A stretch of 64,000 nt of DNA, taken from positions 1-64,000 of the forward strand of contig NZ_BAGH01000093.1 in NCBI RefSeq assembly GCF_000308715.1, in the 5' to 3' direction. This document shows positions 16,582 through 25,692 of the stretch, piece after piece. The translations under genes and the position numbers were made by a program. Numbering within the stretch: the first letter of the stretch is position 1; each line of letters starts with the position of its first letter. The notes below the pieces were generated by a model. That model searched no databases. It saw only the letters and a list, made by a program, of their open reading frames with translations, and was not told where the DNA came from. Source of the DNA: Nocardia tenerifensis NBRC 101015 (lineage in GTDB: Bacteria; Actinomycetota; Actinomycetes; Mycobacteriales; Mycobacteriaceae).

Positions 16582-17391
16582 ATGGACAGGCCGGCGTGGG
16601 CGCCCGAAGGCGTGGATATGCAGCAGGCGAGCCCGGCACGGATGTACGACGCGCTACTGGGTGGCTCGCACAATTTCGAGATCGACCGCCGGGCCGCCGA
16701 GATGGGCAAGGCCCTGGTACCCGACCTGCCGCGGCTGGCGTTGAGCAACCGGGCGTTCCTGCGGCGAGCCGTCCGATTCCTGGCCGACTCCGGGATTCGG
16801 CAATTCCTCGACGTAGGGTCGGGGATCCCGACAGCCGGAAATGTGCACGAGGTCGTGCAGGGCATCGACCCCGATATCCGGGTGCTCTACGCCGATATCG
16901 ATCCGGTGGCCGTCGCGCATTCCCGCGCGATCCTGCGCGGCAACAGCCGGGCGGGCGCCATCGAGGCGGACCTGCGCAAGCCCGCCGAGCTGCTCGACCG
17001 GGCGGGCGAGACGGGGCTGATCGACTTCGATCAGCCGGTCGGCCTGCTGCTGGTCGCGGTGCTGCACCTGCTCTCCGACGAGGACGAGCCCGTGAAGAAG
17101 GTGGCCGATCTGCGCGCCGCCCTGGAGCCGGGCAGCTACGTCGCCATCTCGCACCTGACCTCGGAGATGCGGCCCGAGGACGCGGGCAAACTGGGCGCCA
17201 ACGCCTCCGATAAGAGTCGAGTTGGTATCCATTTCCGCAATCGCGAGGGAATCGTCGCTATGTTCGATGGATGGGACCTGATCGAGCCCGGCGTGGTCGA
17301 GTTGCCGGTCTGGCGCCCGGAGTCCGAGCGGGATCGGCACGAGGCTCCGGGCCGTTCGCTCGGTCTGGCCGGGGTCGGTCGAAAGGCCTGA
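16582..17391 (+). CDS. SAM-dependent methyltransferase, DUF574/Methyltransf_19 family
   Basis: A 269-residue protein of an actinobacteria-rich family. It has the typical SPARMYDALLGGSHNFEIDR near the N-terminus, SAM-binding QFLDVGSGIPTAGNVHEV, VLYADIDPVAVAHSRAIL and the VLHLLSDEDEP strand. The substrate is unknown; the family is abundant in Streptomyces and Nocardia. ATG 16582 is chosen because AAAGGGG lies five bases upstream; an ATG at 16543 in frame is possible. The PAS-GGDEF gene starts 32 bases downstream, so the two may be co-transcribed. Confidence 0.88.
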   Translation: MDRPAWAPEGVDMQQASPARMYDALLGGSHNFEIDRRAAEMGKALVPDLPRLALSNRAFLRRAVRFLADSGIRQFLDVGSGIPTAGNVHEVVQGIDPDIRVLYADIDPVAVAHSRAILRGNSRAGAIEADLRKPAELLDRAGETGLIDFDQPVGLLLVAVLHLLSDEDEPVKKVADLRAALEPGSYVAISHLTSEMRPEDAGKLGANASDKSRVGIHFRNREGIVAMFDGWDLIEPGVVELPVWRPESERDRHEAPGRSLGLAGVGRKA

Positions 17392-17423
17392 ATCGCGCAC
17401 ACCGATCAGCAGGGGGTCCCTGA

Positions 17424-18716
17424 GTGGGGTCGCATGAGCTAGCCATGCGGTGGGCCGAGGCGCTGGACGGCGCGGTGGCCCCCACGCTCACGCGCTCCCA
17501 GATCGAGGACATGCTGGCCGGGGTCGGCGCTGCGCTGCAGGCGGTGGTGCTCGGCACCGCCGAACTCACCGTCGCCCGCGAGGCCGCCTCCGTGCTGGTC
17601 GCGGCGAACTATCGCGACGCGGTGGCGGTCAGCCGCTCGGTGGTCGTGATCTGCCACGACCTGGTGGCCGATCTGTGTCCGACCCCCGTCGGCCCGGACT
17701 ACGAGCGGATCCGCGATCGCGCCGTGGTGGTCGCGGCGGAGTTCGCCGCGGGTTTCACCGCGGCGCTGCGCACGGCGGCGCTGGCCGAACAGGAGGCCAC
17801 GCTGGTGGCGACCCTCGCCGCCGCGCAGGAGGCCGAGGCCAAACGGCAGCTGTCGGAGGCCAGGTTCGCGGCGGTCTTCGCGGGCGCCTCCGTCGGCATC
17901 GGCACGATCGACGTCACGGGCCGGGTGCTCGACGCGAACGTCGCCATGGCCGACATGCTCGGCCTCTCGGTGGACGTCATGCCGGGGCGGACGGTGGACG
18001 CGCTGCTCGGCCCCGCCAATATCGGGCGCGCCTTCGCCGAGTTGCAGCGGCTGCTCAACGGGGAGGCCGACCGCTTCCGGCTGGAGACCGACCACCTGCG
18101 CCCGGACGGCACCGTCACCACCATCGACCTCTCGATGTCGGCCGTGCGCGACAGCGCCGGGCAGGTGCGCTTCCTGATCGGAGTCGCGGTCGACATCACC
18201 GAACGCAAACAGCTGGCCGACCGGCTCTGGCACGACGCCAACCACGACAGCCTGACAGGCCTGCCGAACCGCACCCTGTTCTTCGACCGGCTGGCCAACG
18301 CCAGCCCGCCGATCGGCGTCTGCTACCTCGATCTCGACGGGTTCAAGGAGATCAACGACGTGTGGGGACACACGGTGGGGGACAAGGTGCTTCGCGTGGT
18401 CGGGCAGCGACTGAGCGCGGCCGTCGAGCCCGTCGACGGACTCGTCGCGCGGCTCGGCGGCGACGAGTTCATCGTCCTGATCGAGAAGTGCACGGGCGCG
18501 GGCACATTGGCCGAGGTGTCCGGCTGGCTGTCGCGGGCGCTGGTCGCGCCGATCGAGGTGGAGGGCCACCTGGTGACCGTGGCCGCCAGCATCGGCACCG
18601 TCTTCCTCGACGACGTGCCCGCCGCCCCCGACCAGCTCATGCACGCGGCCGACACCGCCATGTACCGCAACAAGGCCGCGCAGGGCATGCGCGAGTCGCG
18701 ATTCCGGCACCGGTAG
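17424..18716 (+). CDS. PAS-GGDEF diguanylate cyclase
   Basis: A 430-residue signalling protein. Residues 1-140 are helical and Ala-rich with no recognised domain. A PAS domain spans about 150-265 (ARFAAVFAGASVGIGTIDVTGRVLDAN to VGVAVDITERKQL). A GGDEF domain spans about 272-430 with DSLTGLPNRTLFFDRL and the intact catalytic motif RLGGDEF (345-349). The RxxD inhibitory site expected just before it reads EPVD, so the Arg is missing and product feedback may be lost. It has no EAL domain and no membrane segment. GTG 17424 is preceded by AGGGGG. Confidence 0.88.
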   Translation: MGSHELAMRWAEALDGAVAPTLTRSQIEDMLAGVGAALQAVVLGTAELTVAREAASVLVAANYRDAVAVSRSVVVICHDLVADLCPTPVGPDYERIRDRAVVVAAEFAAGFTAALRTAALAEQEATLVATLAAAQEAEAKRQLSEARFAAVFAGASVGIGTIDVTGRVLDANVAMADMLGLSVDVMPGRTVDALLGPANIGRAFAELQRLLNGEADRFRLETDHLRPDGTVTTIDLSMSAVRDSAGQVRFLIGVAVDITERKQLADRLWHDANHDSLTGLPNRTLFFDRLANASPPIGVCYLDLDGFKEINDVWGHTVGDKVLRVVGQRLSAAVEPVDGLVARLGGDEFIVLIEKCTGAGTLAEVSGWLSRALVAPIEVEGHLVTVAASIGTVFLDDVPAAPDQLMHAADTAMYRNKAAQGMRESRFRHR

Positions 18717-18792
18717 GGACGCGCGGTCGCGCCCTCCCGCCCGCGGGTTGCAATCGACGGCGCGTCGAACCCATGCCCGCGCCGGACATCGG

Positions 18793-20229
18793 TCATGACA
18801 GCACCCCACGCAGGTGCGCGGCGTACCGATCGATACGTCGTTGTTGAAGGGCGGCAGCCGCTTTCGAGTGGTGGATCTCGATGCTGAGGCGACCGTCGAA
18901 GGTGCTGAGGATGCAGGTGGCGCCGCGTTGTTGCGGAGGGATCGGCACGTCGGGGTTCGACGTCGACGTGAGGGTGGACCGGAAGTCGTTGATACGCAAG
19001 CCTTCCGGCGTCCGCAGCTCCGGCACCCTGCCCCAGTTCGTGACCAGCACCATGCCGGGGTGCGGGGTCGCGGCGGACCCGGTCAGGTCGGGGATGTGCA
19101 GCGGTGTCTGCTGCACGATGCCAGCGGCCAACGCGTCCCGCAGCGATGCGCAGATGGAACGGGCGAGGTCGACCAGGCCGAGGGGCTCGGTCGGGAGGTA
19201 GTTGGCGAATCCGAGCAGGTTGGTGCCGTCGGTCCGGCCGACCATCGGCGTGATCCTGGTGCGCAGGTCGACCGGGTAGAGGTATAAGAGGTCGGTCAGC
19301 GGCACTTCGCGTAACTCGGCCTCGCCCAACAGGATTGCCGCAGATACCAGACCGTTTATCGTCACGCCTTCCCGATGCCCCAACTCGACCAGCGCCGCGG
19401 TCTCGGCCTGCGAAAGATGGCACCGCGATACCGAAGGCACACGCTGCCAGCCGTCTTCGTCCACCGGCTCGTCGGTCGGCGAGGTGGCATCGGTAGTAGG
19501 CGCGACGGCGGCATCCGTGGACTGCTCGGCGGTGGGCGAGGCGTTGGTGTCAGCCGACTGCTTGGCGGTAAGCGCGGCGTTGGTGTCTGCCGACGGGTCG
19601 CCAGTAGGCGACACGGTGGAGTCCGCCTGCTCGCCGGTGAACAGCGAGGTGATGGTGTCTGCTGCCGGGTCCGCGGCGGACGAGACCGCGGTGTCCATCG
19701 ACTCGTCGGCGGCGGGGTAGTCCATCTTCTCGATGCCGCGTTCGGCCAGCAACTGCTCGATCGACGCCGGATACTCCCGAACCGCCCGTTCCGGCGAACG
19801 CCCCGCGACCGCGTCGGTATAGCAGGACCACAGCTCGGCCAGCACGGCCAGCGAGTGGTATGCGTCGACGATGCTGTGGTGCGTCAGCAGGGTCACGCTC
19901 GCCGTGTCGCCGTCGCGGACGACGCACACCGCGCTCAACGCCTCCCGCTGATCGAGTTTCGGGTCGACCAGCAGGCGGTCCGAGTCGTCGTCGACCACGG
20001 AGATCTCCGGCGCTCCGCCCGAGCCAAGCAGGTCGTATCCGCCGTCCCCCGACGGTTCGAGCCGCGCGCCCAGCACGGGGTAGGCGCGCACGACGGCCTC
20101 GTACGCCGCGGACAATGCCGCTAGATCGAGTCGCCCGGACACCCGCACCGCATAACCCACATAGACGCCGATGCCCGCGAACACCAGTTCACTCGGGGCC
20201 AGCGGGCGGACAACTGTGGACGTGGTCAT
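18793..20229 (-). CDS. PapA5-like acyltransferase with Ser/Thr/Asp-rich repeat insert
   Basis: A 478-residue condensation-type acyltransferase. It opens MTTSTVVRPLAPSELVF. The catalytic HHxxxD motif HHSIVDA is at 117-122. Late family segments are LVTNWGRVPELRTPEGLRINDF and STFDGRLSIEIHH. The nearest known function is PapA5, which esterifies mycocerosates onto phthiocerol. Unlike its downstream-encoded paralogue (20380-21636) it has a linker of about 75 residues made of imperfect 12-residue repeats between the two lobes (DNA 19485-19700). ATG 20229 has GGGGAG four bases upstream. No polyketide synthase or FadD gene is nearby, so the substrate is open. Confidence 0.85.
   Translation of the reverse strand: MTTSTVVRPLAPSELVFAGIGVYVGYAVRVSGRLDLAALSAAYEAVVRAYPVLGARLEPSGDGGYDLLGSGGAPEISVVDDDSDRLLVDPKLDQREALSAVCVVRDGDTASVTLLTHHSIVDAYHSLAVLAELWSCYTDAVAGRSPERAVREYPASIEQLLAERGIEKMDYPAADESMDTAVSSAADPAADTITSLFTGEQADSTVSPTGDPSADTNAALTAKQSADTNASPTAEQSTDAAVAPTTDATSPTDEPVDEDGWQRVPSVSRCHLSQAETAALVELGHREGVTINGLVSAAILLGEAELREVPLTDLLYLYPVDLRTRITPMVGRTDGTNLLGFANYLPTEPLGLVDLARSICASLRDALAAGIVQQTPLHIPDLTGSAATPHPGMVLVTNWGRVPELRTPEGLRINDFRSTLTSTSNPDVPIPPQQRGATCILSTFDGRLSIEIHHSKAAAALQQRRIDRYAAHLRGVLS
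19485..19700 (-). repeat. in-frame 36-base imperfect repeats in the acyltransferase gene
   Basis: Consecutive units read SADTNAALTAKQ, SADTNASPTAEQ and STDAAVAPTTDA, preceded by degenerate copies (ADSTVSPTGDP and others). Each unit is 36 bases or slightly less. They lie between the N- and C-terminal lobes of the enzyme, a place where a flexible linker is tolerated. Confidence 0.8.
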
Positions 20230-20379
20230 AGAGCTCCCCTTCATCTGTGACGAGGTGGCGCGTGCCGACCAACTATCGAAGCCGTCGCACGCACGCCGGG
20301 GCAATCGGTTTTCCGGCCGCCGACCACGATCCCCCAACCACGTTTCACCAGCGTCTCAACGCCGGATCACGGCGCATCG

Positions 20380-21636
20380 CTATGCGGCGCCGACCACGTG
20401 GGCGGGGTCCAGATGCGCCGCGAGCAGGCGGACGCGCCGCCGCTGCTGCGCGGTGGTTTCCACGGGATGATGGATCTCGATGCTGAGCTGATCGTCGAAG
20501 GTGCTGATGATGATGGTGCCGCTCGGCTGCTGCAGCCGATGCCCCGCCTTGTCCGGCTTCGCGATCATCACCGTCCGAAAGTCGTTGACGCGCAGTCCTT
20601 CCGGTAGTCGCGGCCGGTCGATCCGCCCCCAGTTGGTGGCCAGCACGATGCCGGGCGCGCGCGGCGGCGGGCCGGACGCGATGTCGGGGATGTGCAAGGG
20701 GGTCTGCTGCACGACGCCGCTAGCGAGCCCGCTGCGCAGGCCGTCGCTGATGCCGCGCGCCAGGCCGACCAGCGTGTCGCCCGTGGCGCGGGTGGGCACG
20801 AAGTCGGCGAAGCCGAGGACATTAGTGCCCTCGGTGTGGCCGATCGGGGGGAAGACCCGGTTGCGCAGGTCGACGGAGTAGGTGTAGCTCAGTTCGCTCA
20901 GCGGCAGCTCACGGAGTTCGGCCTCGGTGAGCAGGATCGCGGCGGAGGCCAGGCCGTTGATCGTCGTCCCGGTGCGGTGTGCGACATCGGCGAGCGCGGC
21001 GGTCTTCTGCTTGGACAGCCGACAGCGCGCCGTCAGGGGTAGTAGATACGATTCATCACCCACTCCCGGCCCCGCGGTCTCGGGCGTTTCAGCGACCACG
21101 AGAGGGCGCGCCACCACCGGTCGGCCCGACATCTTCTCGACACACCTGGAGAGCAGCAGGTCCTCGACCGCCGCCGGAAACCGGTGCGGCGCTACATCGG
21201 GCGCACGGCCGCGGTTGATGTCGGTGTAGCAGGACCATAGCTCGGACAGCGCCGCGAGCGAGTGACACGCGTCGGCGACGCTGTGGTGGGTCACCAGTGT
21301 GACGCCGGTGCTGTCGCCGTCGCGAACCACGCACAGCGCGACGAGCGCCGCGCGCTGGTCTAATCGCGCGCCGCTCAGCAACTGTTCGGGATCGCCGTCG
21401 ACGACGGTGATTTCCGGTGTGCCGCCCGATGATTCGACGAGCATATGGCCGCGTCCATCAGGCTCCAGATGCGCGCCGAACGCGGGATAGGCACGCACCA
21501 CCGCGTCGAAAGCCGCGGCGAGCGCCGGCAAATTCAACCGACCGAACAGTCGCATCGAATAACCTACGAGGACTTCACTACCGGCAAAGATTTCTTCGCT
21601 CGGTGCCAACGGCCGAATGACGGTAGCCGTGGTCAT
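20380..21636 (-). CDS. PapA5-like acyltransferase
   Basis: A 418-residue paralogue of the protein encoded at 18793-20229, close to the length of PapA5. It opens MTTATVIRPLAPSEEIFAG. HHSVADA with HHxxxD is at residues 117-122. TNWGRIDRPRLPEGLRVNDF and STFDDQLSIEIHH near the end align with the sister protein. It lacks the repeat insert. The small zinc-ribbon gene ends 36 bases before this ATG, and the sister gene follows after 150 bases, so all three are probably one operon. A product ester lipid is expected; its nature is unknown. Confidence 0.88.
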   Translation of the reverse strand: MTTATVIRPLAPSEEIFAGSEVLVGYSMRLFGRLNLPALAAAFDAVVRAYPAFGAHLEPDGRGHMLVESSGGTPEITVVDGDPEQLLSGARLDQRAALVALCVVRDGDSTGVTLVTHHSVADACHSLAALSELWSCYTDINRGRAPDVAPHRFPAAVEDLLLSRCVEKMSGRPVVARPLVVAETPETAGPGVGDESYLLPLTARCRLSKQKTAALADVAHRTGTTINGLASAAILLTEAELRELPLSELSYTYSVDLRNRVFPPIGHTEGTNVLGFADFVPTRATGDTLVGLARGISDGLRSGLASGVVQQTPLHIPDIASGPPPRAPGIVLATNWGRIDRPRLPEGLRVNDFRTVMIAKPDKAGHRLQQPSGTIIISTFDDQLSIEIHHPVETTAQQRRRVRLLAAHLDPAHVVGAA

Positions 21637-21672
21637 GTCGAATTACCCTCCACATGAGACTGCCCATCGAGG

Positions 21673-21888
21673 CTAGCCCGAATACTCGGCCCGGCACGGC
21701 CTTTCGGGACCATCGCCTCTGTGTGGTTTATCGCGCATACCGAACGAGCTGTTTCCGGTCGTTGCCACAACGAGACCGAATTCGGCGATCAGCCACTGGC
21801 CGCACACGCAGCGCAGATAGGCGACGGAGCCGTGCGCGGACACGAGGGTCGGGGTCGGCCAGGAACAGGAGGGGCAGGTCACGTCCAT
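21673..21888 (-). CDS. small zinc-ribbon protein
   Basis: A 71-residue protein starting MDVTCPSCSWPTPTL with a second pair in YLRCVCGQWL; the CxxC...CxC spacing suggests a small zinc ribbon. The C-terminal 30 residues are polar and look unstructured. It has no recognised function. It leads the acyltransferase operon (36 bases to the next start) and is divergent, by 25 bases, from the CGNR regulator. A GGAG precedes the ATG at short distance. A longer start upstream is less likely because it would overlap the divergent gene. Confidence 0.55.
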   Translation of the reverse strand: MDVTCPSCSWPTPTLVSAHGSVAYLRCVCGQWLIAEFGLVVATTGNSSFGMRDKPHRGDGPERPCRAEYSG

Positions 21889-21913
21889 GTCTCCAGCGTG
21901 ATGTAATGGTCTA

Positions 21914-22414
21914 GTGCATTTCAACCCTTACGGTGGCGCGGCGGCCGAACTCGCTGCCCGGCTGGTGAACTCGGGCCGCGACCAGGATCTGACGGCGTTG
22001 CTCGCCGAGGCGGATTACCGACCGCTCGGTCCTGTCACCGCCGCACAGGCTGCGGAGCTGCGTCGATGGATCGACGAACTCGACGCGGTGTTCGACAATC
22101 CCTCGGTGCCGCTGCTCAACGCGTTGCTGGCGAAAACCGCCAGCAGGCCCTATATCTCGACGCACGACGCGCGACTCCCGCATCTGCATTTCGCGCACGA
22201 GGCCGCGCCCGTCGACGAACGCGTCAAGGCCTACACGGCCGTCGGCCTGGCCGAACTGTTCTGCGCCGACCCGAATCGCATCGGCCGCTGCGCCCGCCCA
22301 GGGTGCGACGACGTGTTCGTCGACACCTCCCGCAACGGCAGGCGCCGGTTCTGCTCCACGCGATGCTCGAATCGGGTGCACGTCGCCGAGCATCGATCCC
22401 GTCGCTCGGCCTGA
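21914..22414 (+). CDS. CGNR zinc-finger (ABATE domain) regulator
   Basis: A 166-residue protein with an N-terminal ABATE-type domain (HFNPYGGAAAELAARLVN) and a C-terminal zf-CGNR finger (GRCARPGCDDVFVDTSRNGRRRFCSTRCSNRVHVAEHR). The CGNR tetrad reads CSNR here. GTG is the only plausible start. Such proteins are thought to bind DNA and to regulate neighbouring genes. Its divergent placement next to the zinc-ribbon and acyltransferase operon makes that operon its likely target. Confidence 0.85.
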   Translation: MHFNPYGGAAAELAARLVNSGRDQDLTALLAEADYRPLGPVTAAQAAELRRWIDELDAVFDNPSVPLLNALLAKTASRPYISTHDARLPHLHFAHEAAPVDERVKAYTAVGLAELFCADPNRIGRCARPGCDDVFVDTSRNGRRRFCSTRCSNRVHVAEHRSRRSA

Positions 22415-22417
22415 GCC

Positions 22418-23779
22418 TCAATACGCCTTCGCCGCCGCCGTGATCCGCCCGGTTTCTATTGCGGCCAGCAGCTTTTCGTGATCGAGCCGGGTCTGCTCGG
22501 CATAGGCGACGGCGAAGTCGATCATGGCGCGGTCGAAGGTGTCGCTCGAGCCGAGGTACGACGCGATGGCGACGCGGTTGCCGGAGCGCGCGTGGGCGCG
22601 GGCCAGGGTGCGCCCGCACAGCGCCGCGTAGTCGCGCAGATAGGACCGCGACATCTCCTCGATCACCGGCGAGCCCTTCATATCCCGCAGCTGGCGCCAG
22701 TAGTAGTGCCTGCCGTCCGGGCCGGTCGCCCAGCCCAGAAAGATGTCGCTCGCGGCTTGCATGAGGCGCTGCCCGTGCACGACTCGATGGCCCTGATTGC
22801 GGAATCTGCTCGCCGCCGTATGCGCCGCGAGCACCGACTGCTCCGCCTGCTTGACCTGGAGGAACAGGGGGCTGCCGTTCACGCGCCCGGCCATCAGGGC
22901 GACGAAGCAGCGGGTGCCGACGCTGCCGACGCCGACCACCTTGACGGCCAGGTCCAGCATCCGATGCCGGTCCAGCAGCACCCGGCGCTCCTCGGCCAGT
23001 GAGCGGCGGTAGTCGCCGAACACCTGGCGGATCGTCTCGGCGTCGACCTGTTCGATCGGGACCAGCAGCGGCGGACGGTGCCGGATGCGCGGGACACCGT
23101 CGGCGTCCGGCTCCGTCAATTTCTCCAGCGCCTGCAGGTTGGTGCGCGCCCGCGCCTGCTCGAGCGCGCGCTCGACGCCCTTGCGGCGCTTGGGTTTCCG
23201 CGCCAGCGTGGTCAGTCGGTCGGCGTCGATCCGCTCGTACCAGACGGCCAGTTCGCCGAGGCCCGACAGCCGGATCATCGACTCCCGATAGGCCAGGGCC
23301 GCGGCGCCGACGGCGTTCTCGGCGTCGGTCTCGGCGAATCCGTTGGCCAGCGCGGCGACCGCGACGCTGGCCGCCAGCCGTTTGACGTCCCACTCGAAGG
23401 GGCCGGGCAGGGTCTCGTCGAAGTCGTTGACATCGAAGACGAGCGCGCGTTCGGGCGAGGCGAACAGACCGAAGTTCGCCAGGTGCGCGTCGCCGCACAG
23501 TTGCACGGCCAGGCCCGTGTTCGGGGTGGCCGCCAGGTCGGCGGCCATGATCGCGGGCGCGCCACGCAGGAAAGGGAATCGCCCGGCTGCCATTCGGGCG
23601 TAGCGGATCGGTACCAACTCGGGCACCCGCGTCGCGGCTTGGCGTTCCAGCACGGTGATCGGGTCTTCCCGGTCGGCGGACGGTTCCCACACCCCCAACG
23701 CCCGCCGCCCGACCCGCTTGCGCGCCCGCCGCCCCTGTTCGGCCGCGTCCGTTTCCAGGATCGCCGAGGTATCCGCCAT
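22418..23779 (-). CDS. DUF2252 protein (protein-kinase-like fold)
   Basis: A 453-residue protein of the DUF2252 family. It has VPELVPIRYARMA, then LCGDAHLANFG (catalytic-loop-like) and FDVNDFDETLPGPFEWDVKRLAAS (metal-binding DFD-like), the features that relate this family to aminoglycoside-phosphotransferase-like kinases. Near the end are YLRDYAALCGRTLARAHARSGN and FAVAYAEQT. Its substrate is unknown. It is convergent with the CGNR gene, three bases apart. Confidence 0.88.
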   Translation of the reverse strand: MADTSAILETDAAEQGRRARKRVGRRALGVWEPSADREDPITVLERQAATRVPELVPIRYARMAAGRFPFLRGAPAIMAADLAATPNTGLAVQLCGDAHLANFGLFASPERALVFDVNDFDETLPGPFEWDVKRLAASVAVAALANGFAETDAENAVGAAALAYRESMIRLSGLGELAVWYERIDADRLTTLARKPKRRKGVERALEQARARTNLQALEKLTEPDADGVPRIRHRPPLLVPIEQVDAETIRQVFGDYRRSLAEERRVLLDRHRMLDLAVKVVGVGSVGTRCFVALMAGRVNGSPLFLQVKQAEQSVLAAHTAASRFRNQGHRVVHGQRLMQAASDIFLGWATGPDGRHYYWRQLRDMKGSPVIEEMSRSYLRDYAALCGRTLARAHARSGNRVAIASYLGSSDTFDRAMIDFAVAYAEQTRLDHEKLLAAIETGRITAAAKAY

Positions 23780-23955
23780 CCGGCCAGTCTGTCACCCGTT
23801 GGCAACTGACGAGCAACTATTTCTCCAGTGTCGGCCGCCGTGCTCGCGGATCAGGTATCCCGACAGTGGATTCGGTACGAGAGCGGTGAACGGTTGCGGA
23901 TCGGCGGAGTGTGATCAACAGTGGTGTTCAACGGTGTAGTGACGGGAGGGCCGAC

Positions 23956-25311
23956 ATGGACCGCGCGGATGTGGTTGTGGTCGGTGCCGGATACGCGGGA
24001 CTGTCCGCCGCGCGGGCGTTGCGGGCGGCCGGGCGCGAGGTCGTCGTGCTGGAGGCGAGTGACCGCGTCGGCGGGCGAGCGCTGACCGATCGGGTCGGGG
24101 ACGGATGGGCCGTCGATCTCGGCGCGCAGTGGATCTCCGGCGGCCACACGCGATTCGCCGCGCTGGCAGCGGAGTACGGTGCCGAGACCTACGCCGCCCC
24201 GTCCGACGGGGTGAACCTGTTGGTCGAGGGCGCTGTCCGACGTCCGTTCGCCGGCGCCCGGCCGCCGCTGCCGCCGCTGGTGCTCGTCGTGCTCGGACAG
24301 GCCATGTGGCGGATCGAGCGGCTGGCGGCGCGCATCGACCTCGCGCGGCCGTGGGCGACGCCCGGCGCCGACCGGCTCGACGCGATGACCGCGGCGACCT
24401 GGCTGCGCCGCAACCTGCCCGAGCGCAGGGCCCGGCACCTCGCCGAGGTGATGATCGGCGAGGAACTGTGCGTCGACGTCGGCAGCGTCTCGATGCTCGC
24501 GCTGCTGACCACCATTCGCGCCGCGGGCGGGGTGGAGGCCGGCGTGACGGCCGAGACCGTCACCCGCCTGTTCGTCGACGGTGCCGACGGGCCCGCCCGC
24601 TCGATCGCCGCCGAACTGGGTGACGCGCTGCGGCTGAACTCCGTGGTCGGCTCGATTCGGCAAGCGGGCGACGGCCTTTCGGTGCACGGCGAGTTCGGGG
24701 AGGTTCGCGCCGAGCGGGTGATCGTCGCGCTGCCGCCCACCCTGGCCGGGCGGATCCGCTACGAACCCGCGCTGCCCGCGGCCCGCGACCACCTCACCCA
24801 GCGCATGCCGATGGGGTCGGTGCTGAAGGCGTTCGCCGTCTACGAACGGCCCTTCTGGCGCGACGACCGCCGTACCGGCCAAGCCTTGAACCTGCACGAC
24901 CCGGTGCCGGTCACCTTCGACGCCACCCGCCCCGGCGGCCCGGGCTGTCTCGGCGCCCTCGTTCCCGGACGCGCGGCCCATCGACTCGCCGCGCTGTCCG
25001 CGGGCGAGCGGCGGGCCATGATCGTCGGCTCGCTGGTCCGCGCCTTCGGTCCGGCGGCGCGCGAGCCGATCGACTGGCGCGAAAAGGTTTGGGCCGACGA
25101 TCCGTTCACTCGCGGCGGTTACGGCGCGTTCTTCCCGCCCGGCGTGCTCACGAGCATCGGTTCGGCCCTGCGTCATCCGATCGGCGGGATTCATTGGGCG
25201 GGAAGTGAAACCGCCATGGAATGGGCGGGGTATATCGAGGGGGCCGTTCGATCCGGTGAGCGGGCCGCCACGGAGGTGCACGCGTCTTATGGTGTCGCCG
25301 AGGTGAATTGA
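23956..25311 (+). CDS. flavin-dependent amine oxidase (MAO-like)
   Basis: A 451-residue FAD enzyme. The N-terminal dinucleotide fold is VVVVGAGYAGLSAARAL with EASDRVGGRALT. The C-terminal FAD motif is IHWAGSETAMEWAGYIEGAVRSGERAA, as in monoamine and putrescine oxidases. It oxidises an amine to an imine with release of hydrogen peroxide; the substrate is unknown. ATG 23956 follows GGGAGGG by five bases. No signal peptide is present. Confidence 0.9.
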   Translation: MDRADVVVVGAGYAGLSAARALRAAGREVVVLEASDRVGGRALTDRVGDGWAVDLGAQWISGGHTRFAALAAEYGAETYAAPSDGVNLLVEGAVRRPFAGARPPLPPLVLVVLGQAMWRIERLAARIDLARPWATPGADRLDAMTAATWLRRNLPERRARHLAEVMIGEELCVDVGSVSMLALLTTIRAAGGVEAGVTAETVTRLFVDGADGPARSIAAELGDALRLNSVVGSIRQAGDGLSVHGEFGEVRAERVIVALPPTLAGRIRYEPALPAARDHLTQRMPMGSVLKAFAVYERPFWRDDRRTGQALNLHDPVPVTFDATRPGGPGCLGALVPGRAAHRLAALSAGERRAMIVGSLVRAFGPAAREPIDWREKVWADDPFTRGGYGAFFPPGVLTSIGSALRHPIGGIHWAGSETAMEWAGYIEGAVRSGERAATEVHASYGVAEVN

Positions 25312-25692
25312 CGCAGCGATTTCGCTGTCGGTCGGCCGGTGCGTCTCGAGTTTGCTCAATAAATCGTGGGTGATTCCTGAGAATGACGAAACTTCATGCC
25401 GATTGGCGGAGATTTCGTGAAACATTGCCGCAAGTCCAGAAAATGCTCAGCAATGGGCGCCACATCTGGCCGATTTGCCGGTCCGCACACCGTACTAACG
25501 TGATCATCGTGCGAAAAACGCTCCAGGACAGGCGCTCTCGGCATGCAGTGGCAATGCCGTGAACGACTCGGCGATCCAGCGACGGAAGTGAACGCGCCGC
25601 TACCACTTTCGGCGTCGTGGGATACGCCCCGACACACGTAAGCGCCCTCGCCGCAACCGGCACGCGAACACGCCATCGACCTCCGGCACGGA
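25312..25692. other. gene-free stretch between convergent genes
   Basis: No frame here looks like a real protein. The first 180 bases are noticeably AT-richer than the surroundings. I see no convincing terminator, tRNA or repeat. Confidence 0.5.

Noticed and set aside
19485..19700. Possible CRISPR array
   Set aside because: The units are adjacent, in frame and without spacers; they encode a protein linker.
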